Origin: Mesorhizobium sp. M2D.F.Ca.ET.226.01.1.1 | GTDB lineage: Bacteria > Pseudomonadota > Alphaproteobacteria > Rhizobiales > Rhizobiaceae | Assembly: GCF_004022705.2 (NCBI RefSeq) | Contig: NZ_RZOY02000008.1 | Location: forward strand, 62,001 to 126,000 | Direction of reading: 5' to 3' | Length of the DNA: 64,000 bases | The notes under the pieces: model-generated | What the model was told of the DNA's origin: nothing | Databases searched by the model: none | The model's input: the letters and a program-made list of their open reading frames with translations, nothing else | Translations under genes and position numbers: made by a program | Part shown: positions 43,130 through 52,024 of the stretch, in pieces | Position numbering within the stretch: the stretch's first letter is position 1 | Layout of the letters: each line of letters starts with the position of its first letter

Positions 43130-44430
43130 TCTATCCGAGCGGCCGAGCGGTCTGGGCGGCGGCGGCGGGGGCGATCCCCGCCTTCCTGATCGCGCTCGCG
43201 CTGCCCTCTGTCTGGTATCTCGGCCTGTTGTGGATCTGCCTGCTGCTTGCCTTCCTGGCGGTGGACGCGGCAGCCGGACGAGGCCGCGCCTCGCTCAACG
43301 CGACGCTGACGTCGCCGCCGCAGGTCGGCGTCGGCGGGCGCTTCACGCTGCACATCGCGGCCGGTCTCGGCGCCAGGCTGCGGCGCCTGCAGGCGCGTGT
43401 CGGGCATGACCAGCGGGTGCAGCCAGTCGCCGGCACCGGCGGCGCGCTGCCGGCCAATGGCGGCACGCTCGACCTCGAATTCGAGGCGATCCGCCGTGGC
43501 ATCGCCAGTTTCGACCGGCTCTGGTTGCGCTGGCAGGGCCCGTTCGGACTGGTGTGGAACCAGGTCATACTGCCGGTCGATCGCAAGGTCGCGGTGCTGC
43601 CCAATGTCAACAGCGCGCGCGACGAGGCGATTACGCTCTTGCAGCGCTCGGCGCTCGCCGACGGCCATGCGCAGAAGCGCGCCGGCCAGGGCCGGGAGTT
43701 CGAAGCGCTGAAGGACTACCAGCCCGGCATGGGCCGGCGCATGATCGACTGGAAGCGCAGCGCCCGCCACGGCAAGCTTCTGGCGCGCGAGTTCCGGATC
43801 GAGGAGAACAACAGCATCGTTCTGGCCATCGATAGCGGCCGCCTGATGTGCGAGCCGGTCGACGGCGTGCCGAAGGTCGACCGGGCGGTGACGGCCGCAC
43901 TTCTGTCGGCCTTCATCGCGCTCAAGGGCGGCGACCTCGTCAGCCTGTTTTCCTTCGACGCCCGGCCGCGTGTTTCCAGCGGCGCGGTGCGCGGTTCGCC
44001 GAGCTTCAGCATGATCCAGAAGCGCGCCGCCGAGATCGACTATTCGACCGAGGAGACCAACTTCACCCTGGCGCTCACCACGCTCTCGGCCAAGCTCGAC
44101 CGGCGCTCGCTGGTCATCATCTTCACCGATTTCGTCGATCCGATCAGCGCCGAACTGATGCTGCGCACCGTCGGCCGGCTGACCGAGCGGCATCTGGTGC
44201 TGTTCATGCTGATGCGGGACGTGGAGCTCGAAACGCTGGCTGACATGCCGCCGGCGAAGCCCGAGGATGTCGCGCGCTCGGTCACCGCCGGCGACCTTTT
44301 ACGGCAGCGGCAAGTGGTGATCGGCAGGCTCAGGCTGCTGGGCGCGCATGTCATCGAGGCCGACCACCAGCGGCTCGGCCCGGCGCTGATCGAGCGCTAT
44401 ATCCAGCTCAAGGAGGAGAACCTCTTATGA
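43126..44430 (+). CDS. DUF58 (VWA-like) protein
   Basis: 434 residues, TTG start at 43126 that overlaps the MoxR stop by 4 bases. Two N-terminal hydrophobic segments (about 8-46) are followed by a beta-rich region. The DUF58 core is near residues 190-260 (GREFEALKDYQPGMGRRMID, ARHGKLLAREF), and the VWA-like domain begins with IVLAIDSGRLM, a divergent MIDAS pattern. It is the partner of the MoxR ATPase. Confidence 0.88.
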
Positions 44431-45443
44431 CGCTGTCCGTCGGCACCGATGCGGTGCGGCAGTCGCTGGCCAGCTTCCGCCAGGAGCGCGAGGCCGACTG
44501 GAAAGCCTTCGAGGCGCTGCTGGCGCGCGTCGAGAAGCGCGCGCCGCGCGCCCTGTCGGAAGACGAATTGTTGTCGCTCCCCCTGCTCTATCGTTCGGCG
44601 CTGTCCTCGCTTTCGGTGGCCCGCGCGACCTCGCTCGATAGCGCGCTGATCGCCTATCTCGAGGCGCTCTGCCTGCGCGGCTATTTCTACCTCTACGGCG
44701 CGCGGCGCTCCTTGCGGACGCGCATCGGCGACTTCTTCCTGCACGACTGGCCGGCGGCGATCCGCGACCTTTGGCGCGAAGTGTGGACATCGGTCTGCCT
44801 CACGGTGATCGGCGCGATTGCCGGCTATTGGCTGGTCGCCTCCGACAAGCGTTGGTACGACGCCATCATCGCGCCGAGCCTGGCCGGCGGGCGTAACCCG
44901 GACTCCTCGGCCGAGATGTTGCACAGCGTGCTCTACGGCGGCGGCGACCACTTTCTCTCGGGCTTTGCCGCCTATCTCTTCACCCATAACACCCAGGTCT
45001 CGATACTGGCCTTCGCGCTGGGCTTCGCTTTCGCCGTGCCGAGCGTGCTGATCATCCTGATGAATGGCTGCATGCTCGGCGCCATCTTCCAGATCTATGC
45101 CGCCAAGGGCCTCGGCTTCGAGCTCGGCGGCTGGCTTTCGATCCACGGCACGACGGAGCTGTTCGCCATCGCCATCGCGGGCGCGGCCGGCATGCGTATC
45201 GGCACTAGCATCGCCTTTCCCGGCGAACTGACCCGCATGGCCGCCGCCGCACGGGCCGGACGCGTGGCGGCGACCGCCATGATCGGCGTCACGGTGATGC
45301 TGCTTTTTGCCGGCCTGCTCGAAGGCATCGGCCGGCAGACCATCACCAGCGACATCGTCCGCTATTCGATCGGCGGCGGCATGCTGGCTTTCTGGATCTC
45401 GTATTTCTACCTGTTCCGTATGGTGCGGCATGGCGACCGCTAG
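44427..45443 (+). CDS. SpoIIM-family membrane protein
   Basis: 338 residues. A soluble N-terminal region of about 95 residues is followed by a SpoIIM-type membrane domain of five or so helices (TVIGAIAGYWLV, FAAYLFTHNTQVSILAFALG, IILMNGCMLGAIFQIYAAKG, GWLSIHGTTELFAIAIAGAA). The HGTTELFAI motif is the family hallmark (HGxxExPA in SpoIIM). It overlaps the DUF58 gene by 4 bases and the RDD gene by 14. In non-sporulating bacteria its role is unknown. Confidence 0.87.
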   Translation: MTLSVGTDAVRQSLASFRQEREADWKAFEALLARVEKRAPRALSEDELLSLPLLYRSALSSLSVARATSLDSALIAYLEALCLRGYFYLYGARRSLRTRIGDFFLHDWPAAIRDLWREVWTSVCLTVIGAIAGYWLVASDKRWYDAIIAPSLAGGRNPDSSAEMLHSVLYGGGDHFLSGFAAYLFTHNTQVSILAFALGFAFAVPSVLIILMNGCMLGAIFQIYAAKGLGFELGGWLSIHGTTELFAIAIAGAAGMRIGTSIAFPGELTRMAAAARAGRVAATAMIGVTVMLLFAGLLEGIGRQTITSDIVRYSIGGGMLAFWISYFYLFRMVRHGDR

Positions 45444-46311
45444 GGCCAAGGTCAAGACCAGGAACCCGGCCGCGATGTTCCGTCCGCTGGTCACGCCGGA
45501 GGGCGTCGACCTCAGGGTCAAGCTGGCGGATGCCGGAACACGTGCTTCGGGGTTCCTGCTCGACGTGGTGATCATCATCGTGGCTGCGGTCGTGGTCAGC
45601 CTCGTGGCGCTGTTCGGCCTCGGCGGCCTCGGTTTGAAGGACGCGGAGCCGCTGTTCATCGTCTGGATCATCTTCATCTTCTTCCTGCGCAACGTCTATT
45701 TCATCGCCTTCGAGGCCGGGCGTCGCGCCGCCACGCCCGGCAAGCGCATGGTCGGCGTCAGGGTCGCTTCGCGCAGCGGCGCCGGCCTCACCCTCGACCA
45801 GGTCATCGCGCGCAACCTGATGCGCGAGATCGAAGTGTTCCTGCCGCTGTCGATCCTCGCCGCGCGCGCCAGCGCCGATGTCGCCGACACGCTGACGACC
45901 ATCTTCGGCCTTGTCTGGGCGCTGCTGTTCTCGCTGTTCCCGCTGTTCAACCGCGACCGACTGAGGATCGGCGACCTGCTCGCCGGCACCTGGGTGGTCG
46001 AGGCGCCGAAAGTGGCGCTGCTCGAGGACCTTTCGCGGCGCAGGGACCCGGTCGCGGCCCGCTTCCAGTTCAGCCCGGCGCAGCTCGACGCCTATGGCAT
46101 CGCCGAACTGCAGAAGCTGGAGGAGGTGCTGCGCCGCGACGATTATTCCGCGCTGAAGGCAGTGGCGGAGACCATCGCCCGCAAGATCGGCGCCAGGGTC
46201 GAGCCGATCGATTCAAAGGCTTTCCTCACCGCCTATTACGGCGAGCTCCGCGCGCATCTGGAGCGCAAGCTGCTGCTCGGAAACCGCAAGGCGGATAAGT
46301 ACGCGCGTTAG
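45430..46311 (+). CDS. RDD-family membrane protein
   Basis: 293 residues from ATG 45430. RDD domain with two to three membrane helices (TRASGFLLDVVIIIVAAVVV, LFIVWIIFIFFLRNVYFIAF) and the family residues Arg and Asp-Asp near the first helix, PGKRMVGVRV, and RIGDLLAGTWVV. A C-terminal cytoplasmic region of about 80 residues includes a helical LQKLEEVLRRDDYSALKAVA segment. It is the last gene of the DUF4129-DUF4350-MoxR-DUF58-SpoIIM-RDD operon. Confidence 0.87.
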   Translation: MATARAKVKTRNPAAMFRPLVTPEGVDLRVKLADAGTRASGFLLDVVIIIVAAVVVSLVALFGLGGLGLKDAEPLFIVWIIFIFFLRNVYFIAFEAGRRAATPGKRMVGVRVASRSGAGLTLDQVIARNLMREIEVFLPLSILAARASADVADTLTTIFGLVWALLFSLFPLFNRDRLRIGDLLAGTWVVEAPKVALLEDLSRRRDPVAARFQFSPAQLDAYGIAELQKLEEVLRRDDYSALKAVAETIARKIGARVEPIDSKAFLTAYYGELRAHLERKLLLGNRKADKYAR

Positions 46312-46342
46312 CCGGGGCGCGAGCTATTGAAGGTCTCCCAAT

Positions 46343-46876
46343 ATGGCTTCGTCTGAATTCGTAATTACGAAGGAGCAATACGAAATAACTCTCCGCACCC
46401 TTATCAATTCAGGCTCAAGAATTGCCTATGATGTTTTTGATGGAACTAAGATTCGCTACCTGAATGCCGATTCCGTTGCTGAAGTGATCGGCAGGCAAGG
46501 CGCGGCTATGGCGTTAAAACATCCATCCTTCGCAACCGACGAGCCGGAGATCGTAATTTACAAAAATGGTGATACCAATTGGTATCAATTTAAGGAATTG
46601 CATGGAGAAGGGCACATCAAGATAAATTCAAGACAGGATGACCCGTATTTCTACTTCGCGATTGGCTACACCTCTTTTTTCGTTAAGAAAGATGGAACCC
46701 ACATACAACCGCCCAAGAAACTCATTGAGATCTACAAAACGGCGGTACGATCCATCAAGTCACTCTGCCGGAAGGAATTAATCGGGAGTGCCAAAAGCGT
46801 ATATGTATCGAAGGCCATCTTGGACTCCGACCCTCATTGGCTTTCCGCTGTCAGGATCCAATTTGGAATAATTTGA
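46343..46876 (+). CDS. AT-rich orphan protein of unknown function
   Basis: 177-residue soluble protein from ATG 46343. It has no signal peptide or membrane helix. It is mixed alpha/beta with many Lys, Asn, Tyr and Ile (ITKEQYEITLRTLINSGSRI, NTNWYQFKEL-like text DTNWYQFKELHGEGHIKINS), and ends SVYVSKAILDSDPHWLSAVR. Codon use is strikingly AT-rich beside its GC-rich neighbours, pointing to recent transfer. The family was not recognised. It stands between the end of the RDD operon and the convergent isomerase gene. Confidence 0.7.
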   Translation: MASSEFVITKEQYEITLRTLINSGSRIAYDVFDGTKIRYLNADSVAEVIGRQGAAMALKHPSFATDEPEIVIYKNGDTNWYQFKELHGEGHIKINSRQDDPYFYFAIGYTSFFVKKDGTHIQPPKKLIEIYKTAVRSIKSLCRKELIGSAKSVYVSKAILDSDPHWLSAVRIQFGII

Positions 46877-46936
46877 GAGGGCGCAACTCCAGGATAGGCC
46901 GACCGGCCACGCCGGCTTCGGCCGGTGCCCCCTCGC

Positions 46937-47623
46937 CTACCCCACCCACTTCTCATAGTCCGACACCAAAAGGTGAACGGGCGCGACGTCCTCGTCGATG
47001 TTGGAGAAGCGGCCGATCGGCTCGCGGAAGACGTTGTCGGTGAGGTCGTCATTGACGGTCGAGACCTCGCCGATCAGCACGTCCTTGCCCTCGGCCCAGA
47101 AGGCGTGCCAGACGCCTGGCAGCAGCGTGACGCTCTGGCCGGGATCGAGCTTCAGCAGGCCGCCGGCCGGCAATCTGGTGATGGTGCCGTCGACCGGCAC
47201 CGACACTTCGGCCTTGGGGTCGATGCCGCCGTCGCGGTCATGCATGAAGAGTTCCAGCACCAGCTTGCCGCCGCCGCGGTTGATGATGTCCTCGGCCTTG
47301 ATGTTGTGGCGATGCATCGGCGAGAGCTGGTCCTTTCGCGAGATCATGATCTTCTCGGCATAGAGCATGCCCATGCCGAGCTTCATGTCCTCGTAGCGGC
47401 CGTTGCGTACGGTGAACAGGAACAGGCCGAGCTCGTCGAACTTCTCCTGGCCGTAATCGGTGATGTCCCAGCCGAGGCGCGAGGTGAAGATGGCCGACGA
47501 ATCCGCCTTGCGCGCCTTCATCTCATCCGGCGACCAATAGGCGAAGGGCGGCATGATGTAGCCGAAGGAGCGGATGAAGGCGTCGGCTTCGCGGATGATG
47601 TCGTTGATCTTGGAGCGCTTCAT
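46937..47623 (-). CDS. D-lyxose ketol-isomerase
   Basis: 228-residue cupin-type sugar isomerase, converting D-lyxose and D-xylulose (and often D-mannose and fructose). The metal-binding cupin residues are visible: H104 and H106 in SPMHRHNIKAEDI, E111, and H173 in LLPGVWHAFWAEG. The ATG at 47621-47623 has GGAAGGA upstream; an 18-codon upstream extension was dropped. It is divergent from the D-threonine-aldolase-like gene over 205 bases. Confidence 0.88.
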   Translation of the reverse strand: MKRSKINDIIREADAFIRSFGYIMPPFAYWSPDEMKARKADSSAIFTSRLGWDITDYGQEKFDELGLFLFTVRNGRYEDMKLGMGMLYAEKIMISRKDQLSPMHRHNIKAEDIINRGGGKLVLELFMHDRDGGIDPKAEVSVPVDGTITRLPAGGLLKLDPGQSVTLLPGVWHAFWAEGKDVLIGEVSTVNDDLTDNVFREPIGRFSNIDEDVAPVHLLVSDYEKWVG

Positions 47624-47828
47624 GGGTTCTTCCTTCCGGCCGCTGCCTGCTGAAATCTGCCCATCCGAATAGCCCAATGCCGGTCCGCTGTCGACGCAAA
47701 CTCACGCCTCTGGCCCCGTGACATCGGTTGCGTTCGGGGCCATAAACCCAACTGATTTGATTTAACGCGAATGTCTTTGTCCCGGAGCGGGTTCGCCGTT
47801 CGGAAGACATGCCTTGAACGGTGATTTC

Positions 47829-48887
47829 ATGCCAAGCATAGACGACCTCGACACGCCGGCGATCCTGATCGACGCGGCGCGCGCCGATGCCAACATCAGA
47901 CGCGCGCAGGCGCACGCCGGCGCGCACGGGCTGAAGCTCCGTCCACACATCAAGACGCACAAGCTGCCCTACTGGGCGAAGAAGCAGGTGGCGGCGGGCG
48001 CCGTCGGCATCACCTGCCAGAAGATCGGCGAGGCCGAGGTGATGGCCGATGCCGGGCTGACCGATATTTTTCTGCCCTACAACATTCTTGGGCGCGCCAA
48101 GCTGGAGCGGCTGAAGGCGCTGCACGGGCGCGTCACCCTGTCGGTGACGGCGGACAGCCATGAGACGCTGGAAGGGCTGGCCGCCACCTTCACCGATGCC
48201 GGCCACCCGCTGTCCGTGCTGGTCGAGTGCGATACCGGCATGGGGCGCTGCGGTGTGCAGAGCCCCGACGAAGCGCTGGCCCTTGCAAAGGTGATCGACC
48301 AGGCGAGGGGCCTCAGCTTCGGCGGGCTGATGACTTATCCGGCGGCGGGTCGCGCCGCTGAGGCGAATGCCTGGCTGAAGGCCGCGCGCAGCGCGCTTGC
48401 CGCGGCTGGCCTTGAATGCGTGCGCATCTCCAGCGGCGGCACACCGGACATGTGGCGCTCGGGCGAGGACAGCGTCGTCACCGAATATCGCCCCGGAACC
48501 TATATCTATCTCGACCGCTACCAGGTCGCCAAAGGCGTCGGTACGCTCGACGATTGCGCGCTGACGGTGCTCGCCACCGTGGTCAGCCACCCGACGGCGA
48601 CCCGCGCCATCTTGGACAGCGGCAGCAAAGCGCTTTCCTCAGATACGCTCGGACTGCCGGAGTTCGGCGAGCTGCTCGGCATGCCAGGTGCCCGCGTCAC
48701 GGGTTTGAGCGAGGAACATGGCACGGTCACGCTTGCCGACGGTGCCAAGCTACGCATCGGCGAGCGTGTGCGCGTCGTGCCCGACCATTGCTGCGTGGTT
48801 ACGAATTTGTTCGATCAGGTGCATCTGATCGACGGCGACAAGGTGCTGGAAACGCTGCCGGTGGCAGCAAGGGGGAAGATGGGATGA
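47829..48887 (+). CDS. PLP-dependent D-threonine aldolase / D-serine dehydratase-like protein
   Basis: 352-residue fold type III PLP enzyme (alanine-racemase-like barrel). The PLP lysine is probably K42 in LRPHIKTHKLP, and barrel motifs follow (VECDTGMGRCGVQ, ISSGGTPDMW). Near the C-terminus, VVPDHCCVVTNLFD gives an H-x-C pair like the zinc site of D-serine dehydratases. It could cleave D-threonine or D-allothreonine, or deaminate D-serine or D-threo-hydroxyaspartate. ATG 47829 is the start. Beside D-lyxose isomerase. Confidence 0.88.
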   Translation: MPSIDDLDTPAILIDAARADANIRRAQAHAGAHGLKLRPHIKTHKLPYWAKKQVAAGAVGITCQKIGEAEVMADAGLTDIFLPYNILGRAKLERLKALHGRVTLSVTADSHETLEGLAATFTDAGHPLSVLVECDTGMGRCGVQSPDEALALAKVIDQARGLSFGGLMTYPAAGRAAEANAWLKAARSALAAAGLECVRISSGGTPDMWRSGEDSVVTEYRPGTYIYLDRYQVAKGVGTLDDCALTVLATVVSHPTATRAILDSGSKALSSDTLGLPEFGELLGMPGARVTGLSEEHGTVTLADGAKLRIGERVRVVPDHCCVVTNLFDQVHLIDGDKVLETLPVAARGKMG

Positions 48888-48898
48888 GGAGCACCCTT

Positions 48899-49048
48899 CC
48901 CTTCTCCCCTTGTGGGAGAAGGTGGATCGGCGCGTCAGCGCCGAGACGGATGAGGGGTGTTCCAGCGGAGTGAGACGTTGGTGTTTCCTGGAGCGCCCCT
49001 CATCCGGCCGCTTCGCGGCCACCTTCTCCCACAAGGGGAGAAGGAGAA
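48899..49048. repeat. Complete composite palindromic repeat (family A), second copy
   Basis: About 150 bases, nearly identical to 8521-8667: CCCTTCTCCCCTTGTGGGAGAAGG at the left, GGATCGGCGCG, GATGAGGGGTGTTCCAGCGGAGTGAGACGT, then CGCCCCTCATCCGGCCGCTTCGCGGCC and CCTTCTCCCACAAGGGGAGAAGG. It starts just after the aldolase-like stop codon and enters the ccmC frame. Confidence 0.9.
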
Positions 49049-49803
49049 GCCCGCTCCGCTTGCCGCGCCGCAACCCGGCGCATCGCCGTCACCCGGCGCC
49101 TGAAAATCTCCGTGCGCATCGCCATCAGATGCAGTGCGAAGAACAAAACCGTGAAGCCGAGCGCCATCACGGCGAGCGGCCACAGCATCGAGGGGTCGAT
49201 GGTCGGGCCGCCGAGGCGGAAGACCGAGGCCGGCTGGTGCAGCGTGTTCCACCAGTCGACCGAAAACTTGATGATCGGAATGTTGATGAAGCCGACCAGC
49301 GTGATGATGGCGGCGGCCCAGGCGGCGCGGCCGGCGTCGTCCAGCGCGCGGGTCAGCGCGATGATGCCGAGATACATCAGAAAGAGCACGAAGACCGAGG
49401 TCAGCCGCGCATCCCACACCCACCAGGTGCCCCACATCGGCTTGCCCCAGATCGAGCCCGTGATCAGCGCGAGAGCGGTGAAGGTGGCGCCGATCGGCGC
49501 CGCCGATTTCAGCGCGACATCTGCCAGTGGGTGGCGCCAGACCAGCGTGCCCAGCGCCGAGAGCGCCATGATTGTGTAGCACATCATCGCGAGCCAGGCG
49601 AAAGGCACGTGGATATACATGATGCGCACCGTAATGCCCTGCTGGAAATCCTCCGGCGCTGTGAAGCTCATATAAAGGCCAACACCAAGCAGGATGGCGG
49701 CTATCCCCGCCAGCCACGGAATGACCTTGTCGGCCAGCCCGACGAAGCGCGTTGGGTTGGCGAGATCGGTCCAGGCGCTCAAGCGTGAGGTGGTGTCGCT
49801 CAT
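49000..49803 (-). CDS. ccmC: Heme exporter protein CcmC
   Basis: 267-residue inner-membrane protein of cytochrome c maturation, about six helices. The WWD heme-handling motif is visible (WGTWWVWDARLTS, W124-D131), as are the flanking histidines (YIHVPFAW and WWNTLHQP). It passes heme to CcmE. From about residue 250 the chain reads ERASPSPLVGEGGREAAG, encoded by the family A repeat, so the C-terminus and stop codon come from the inserted element, as in rlmE. Other ccm genes are not adjacent. Confidence 0.95.
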   Translation of the reverse strand: MSDTTSRLSAWTDLANPTRFVGLADKVIPWLAGIAAILLGVGLYMSFTAPEDFQQGITVRIMYIHVPFAWLAMMCYTIMALSALGTLVWRHPLADVALKSAAPIGATFTALALITGSIWGKPMWGTWWVWDARLTSVFVLFLMYLGIIALTRALDDAGRAAWAAAIITLVGFINIPIIKFSVDWWNTLHQPASVFRLGGPTIDPSMLWPLAVMALGFTVLFFALHLMAMRTEIFRRRVTAMRRVAARQAERASPSPLVGEGGREAAG

Positions 49804-49842
49804 GCCGACCTAAATAGACCGGCAGTGGGTTGGGGGCAATTC

Positions 49843-49866
49843 CCCTTCTCCCCCGCGGGAGAAGGG
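49843..49866. repeat. Partial family A hairpin between ndvA and ccmC
   Basis: CCCTTCTCCC (49843-49852) and GGGAGAAGGG (49857-49866) form a perfect 10-base-pair stem around a CCGC loop. It is the end hairpin of the family A repeat, lying in the 76-base gap between ndvA and ccmC. Confidence 0.75.
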
Positions 49867-49879
49867 AAAAGCGCAGCCT

Positions 49880-51649
49880 TTACGCCGCTTCCGTGACCGT
49901 ACGGCTGAGGCGGCGGACCTCTTCGTCGTTGAGCAGGCCGCCGGCGCGCAGCAGGCTGGCGAAGCGGCCGTTGCGCAGCGACAGCTCGGCGAAGCCGCCG
50001 AACTCGACCACCCTGCCCTTGTCCATGAAGACGACCAGGTCGGCATCCCGGACCGTGGTCAGACGGTGGGCGATGATGAAGGTCGTGCGGTTGCGGCGCA
50101 GCTCGTCGATCGCTTCCTTGACGCGGTCCTCGGTCTCGACGTCGAGCGCGCTGGTCGCCTCGTCGAGCACCAGGATCGGCGCATCCTTCAGCACGGCGCG
50201 GGCGATGGCGATGCGCTGGCGTTCGCCGCCCGACAGCTGGCCGCCGCGCTCGCCCACGACGGTGTCGTAGCCGCAGCTCTTCGACAGGATAAAGTCCTGC
50301 GCGGCGGCGGCATTGGCGGCGGCGTGCACTTCGTCGTTGCTCGCATCGGCGCGGCCGACTCGGATGTTGTCCTCGATCGAGCGGTTGAGCAGGCCGGCGT
50401 CTTGGAAGACAGTGGCGATCGAGTGGCGCAGCGACTTGCGGGTCACAGTGCGGGTGTCGATGCCGTCGATCAGGATGCGGCCGCTGGACGGCGTGAAGAC
50501 GCGCTGCAAGAGATTGATGAGCGTCGTCTTGCCGGCGCCGGTCGGGCCGACGATGGCAACGGTCTGGCCAGCCTGGACCTCGAACGAAACGTCCTCGATG
50601 CCGTGGCCGGAATTGGCGAACTCGAAGCTCACGTCCTCGAAGCGCACATGGCCGGTGACGTTGGTGAGCTCGCGCAGGCCATCGGGCTCGATGGTCTCGG
50701 CGGCGGAGTCCTCGAGACGATAGAAGTCCTCGAGCTTGGCGCGCGCCTCCGAAATCTGCGTCGTGAAGGCCGACATCTGGTCGAGACGGGCGATCAGCAT
50801 TCCGGCAAAGCCGGTGAAGGCGACGACATCGCCGACGCGGAGCTGGCCGCGCGTGACGAGATAGGCGCCGATCGACAGCACGATCATCATCGAGATGGTC
50901 GACGACAGGCGGTTCAGCGCATTGGCGATCGCCCACCAGTCGAGCACAGGGTTCTGCGCGTCGAGCAGCTCCTTGACGTAACGCTTCAACGTCGCGGTCT
51001 CATGGCCGATACGGTTGTAGCTCTGCAGCACGGCGACATTGCTGACCGAGTCGGACACATGGGCAAAGACAGTGTGGTAATGGCGTTCGACGGCGGTCTG
51101 CCCCGACTTGGTGTGGCGCATGACGATACGGCCGATGCCGACGTAAAGAACGCCGAGGCCGAGCAGCACGACCGACATGCGGATGTCCATGGCAAGCGCG
51201 GTCGGCACCAGCAGCACCAGCGCGATGGCGGTCGACAGATGCACGCGCATGAATTCGAGCCAGAGGCTGAACAGGGTCTCGACGGCACGCAGCAGCGTGT
51301 GCAGCGAATTGGACGTGCCGCGCTGATGGTGCCAGGCGAGCGGCATGGTAATCACGCGCTCGAAGGACTGGCACAGCACTTCGGAGCGGCGGGCATGGGC
51401 GAAGCGGTCGGCGCCGCGCGCCACCAGCACGAAGGCGACGACGTTGAAGGCACCCAGAGCGGCCCAGACGGCGAGCGTCGAGAACACCGCGCCTTTTTCG
51501 GAAATGGCACCGATGACCCGACCCAAGAGGATCGGCTCGAGGATCGCGATCGCCGCGAGCGCGACGTTGGCACCGCAAATCAGCGCGACGCGCTTCTTGT
51601 CGGCCGCCAGATAACCCAGCGCTCTAAAGTAGATCTGCAGAAGTGACAC
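49880..51649 (-). CDS. ndvA: Cyclic beta-1,2-glucan ABC exporter NdvA/ChvA
   Basis: ABC half-transporter that moves cyclic beta-1,2-glucan from the cytoplasm to the periplasm. The chosen GTG (51647-51649, GGAG upstream) gives 589 residues, close to the 588 of Sinorhizobium NdvA and starting at its conserved SLLQIYFRALGYLA. An in-frame extension to 51718 is not conserved. A six-helix domain (to about 320) contains PLAWHHQRGTSNSLHTLLRA, very like NdvA. The ATPase has Walker A GPTGAGKTT, signature QLSGGERQR and Walker B ILVLDEATSALD. The ndvB gene lies upstream on the same strand. Confidence 0.97.
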   Translation of the reverse strand: MSLLQIYFRALGYLAADKKRVALICGANVALAAIAILEPILLGRVIGAISEKGAVFSTLAVWAALGAFNVVAFVLVARGADRFAHARRSEVLCQSFERVITMPLAWHHQRGTSNSLHTLLRAVETLFSLWLEFMRVHLSTAIALVLLVPTALAMDIRMSVVLLGLGVLYVGIGRIVMRHTKSGQTAVERHYHTVFAHVSDSVSNVAVLQSYNRIGHETATLKRYVKELLDAQNPVLDWWAIANALNRLSSTISMMIVLSIGAYLVTRGQLRVGDVVAFTGFAGMLIARLDQMSAFTTQISEARAKLEDFYRLEDSAAETIEPDGLRELTNVTGHVRFEDVSFEFANSGHGIEDVSFEVQAGQTVAIVGPTGAGKTTLINLLQRVFTPSSGRILIDGIDTRTVTRKSLRHSIATVFQDAGLLNRSIEDNIRVGRADASNDEVHAAANAAAAQDFILSKSCGYDTVVGERGGQLSGGERQRIAIARAVLKDAPILVLDEATSALDVETEDRVKEAIDELRRNRTTFIIAHRLTTVRDADLVVFMDKGRVVEFGGFAELSLRNGRFASLLRAGGLLNDEEVRRLSRTVTEAA

Positions 51650-52024
51650 TTCAGCTACTCCGCCAAACTCTTGTCCGTGCTCGATGCCGCTTTTGTGCAC
51701 CGCACCATTTTTTGACACGTACCGGTTAATGTGTCGCGAAACAATGCGTCGTCTATCCCTTCCGTTCCCATTTAGCGAACAAAAGATGACGACGGTACGA
51801 AATCTGACGTGATCACCTAACGGTTTGAGATAAAAGGTGAAATGTCAGCCTTGCGGCAAAATAATGGCACTTGCCCCGCGCTGCCACATTTTTAATCACC
51901 GGCCGCTTGCTTAGCCTGCCCTAAAGGAAGGCACGCGACGGGGCGCGGCAGCCGCGCCAAGTAAAAAACAGCAATTGGCCGCGCACCCCGAGGGATGCAC
52001 GGTCAATAAGCTAAGTCTTTGATT
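51650..52024 (-). other. ndvB-ndvA intergenic region
   Basis: 375 bases with no gene. AT-rich compared with its surroundings around 51720-51900, it probably carries the ndvA promoter. GGCGCGG/CCGCGCC (about 51946-51962) can form a hairpin, but no T-run follows on either strand. Confidence 0.5.

Noticed and set aside
51860..51890. TGGCAC...TTGC resembling a sigma-54 promoter upstream of ndvA
   Set aside because: TGGCAC is followed at once by TTGC instead of after five bases, so the -24/-12 spacing is wrong.
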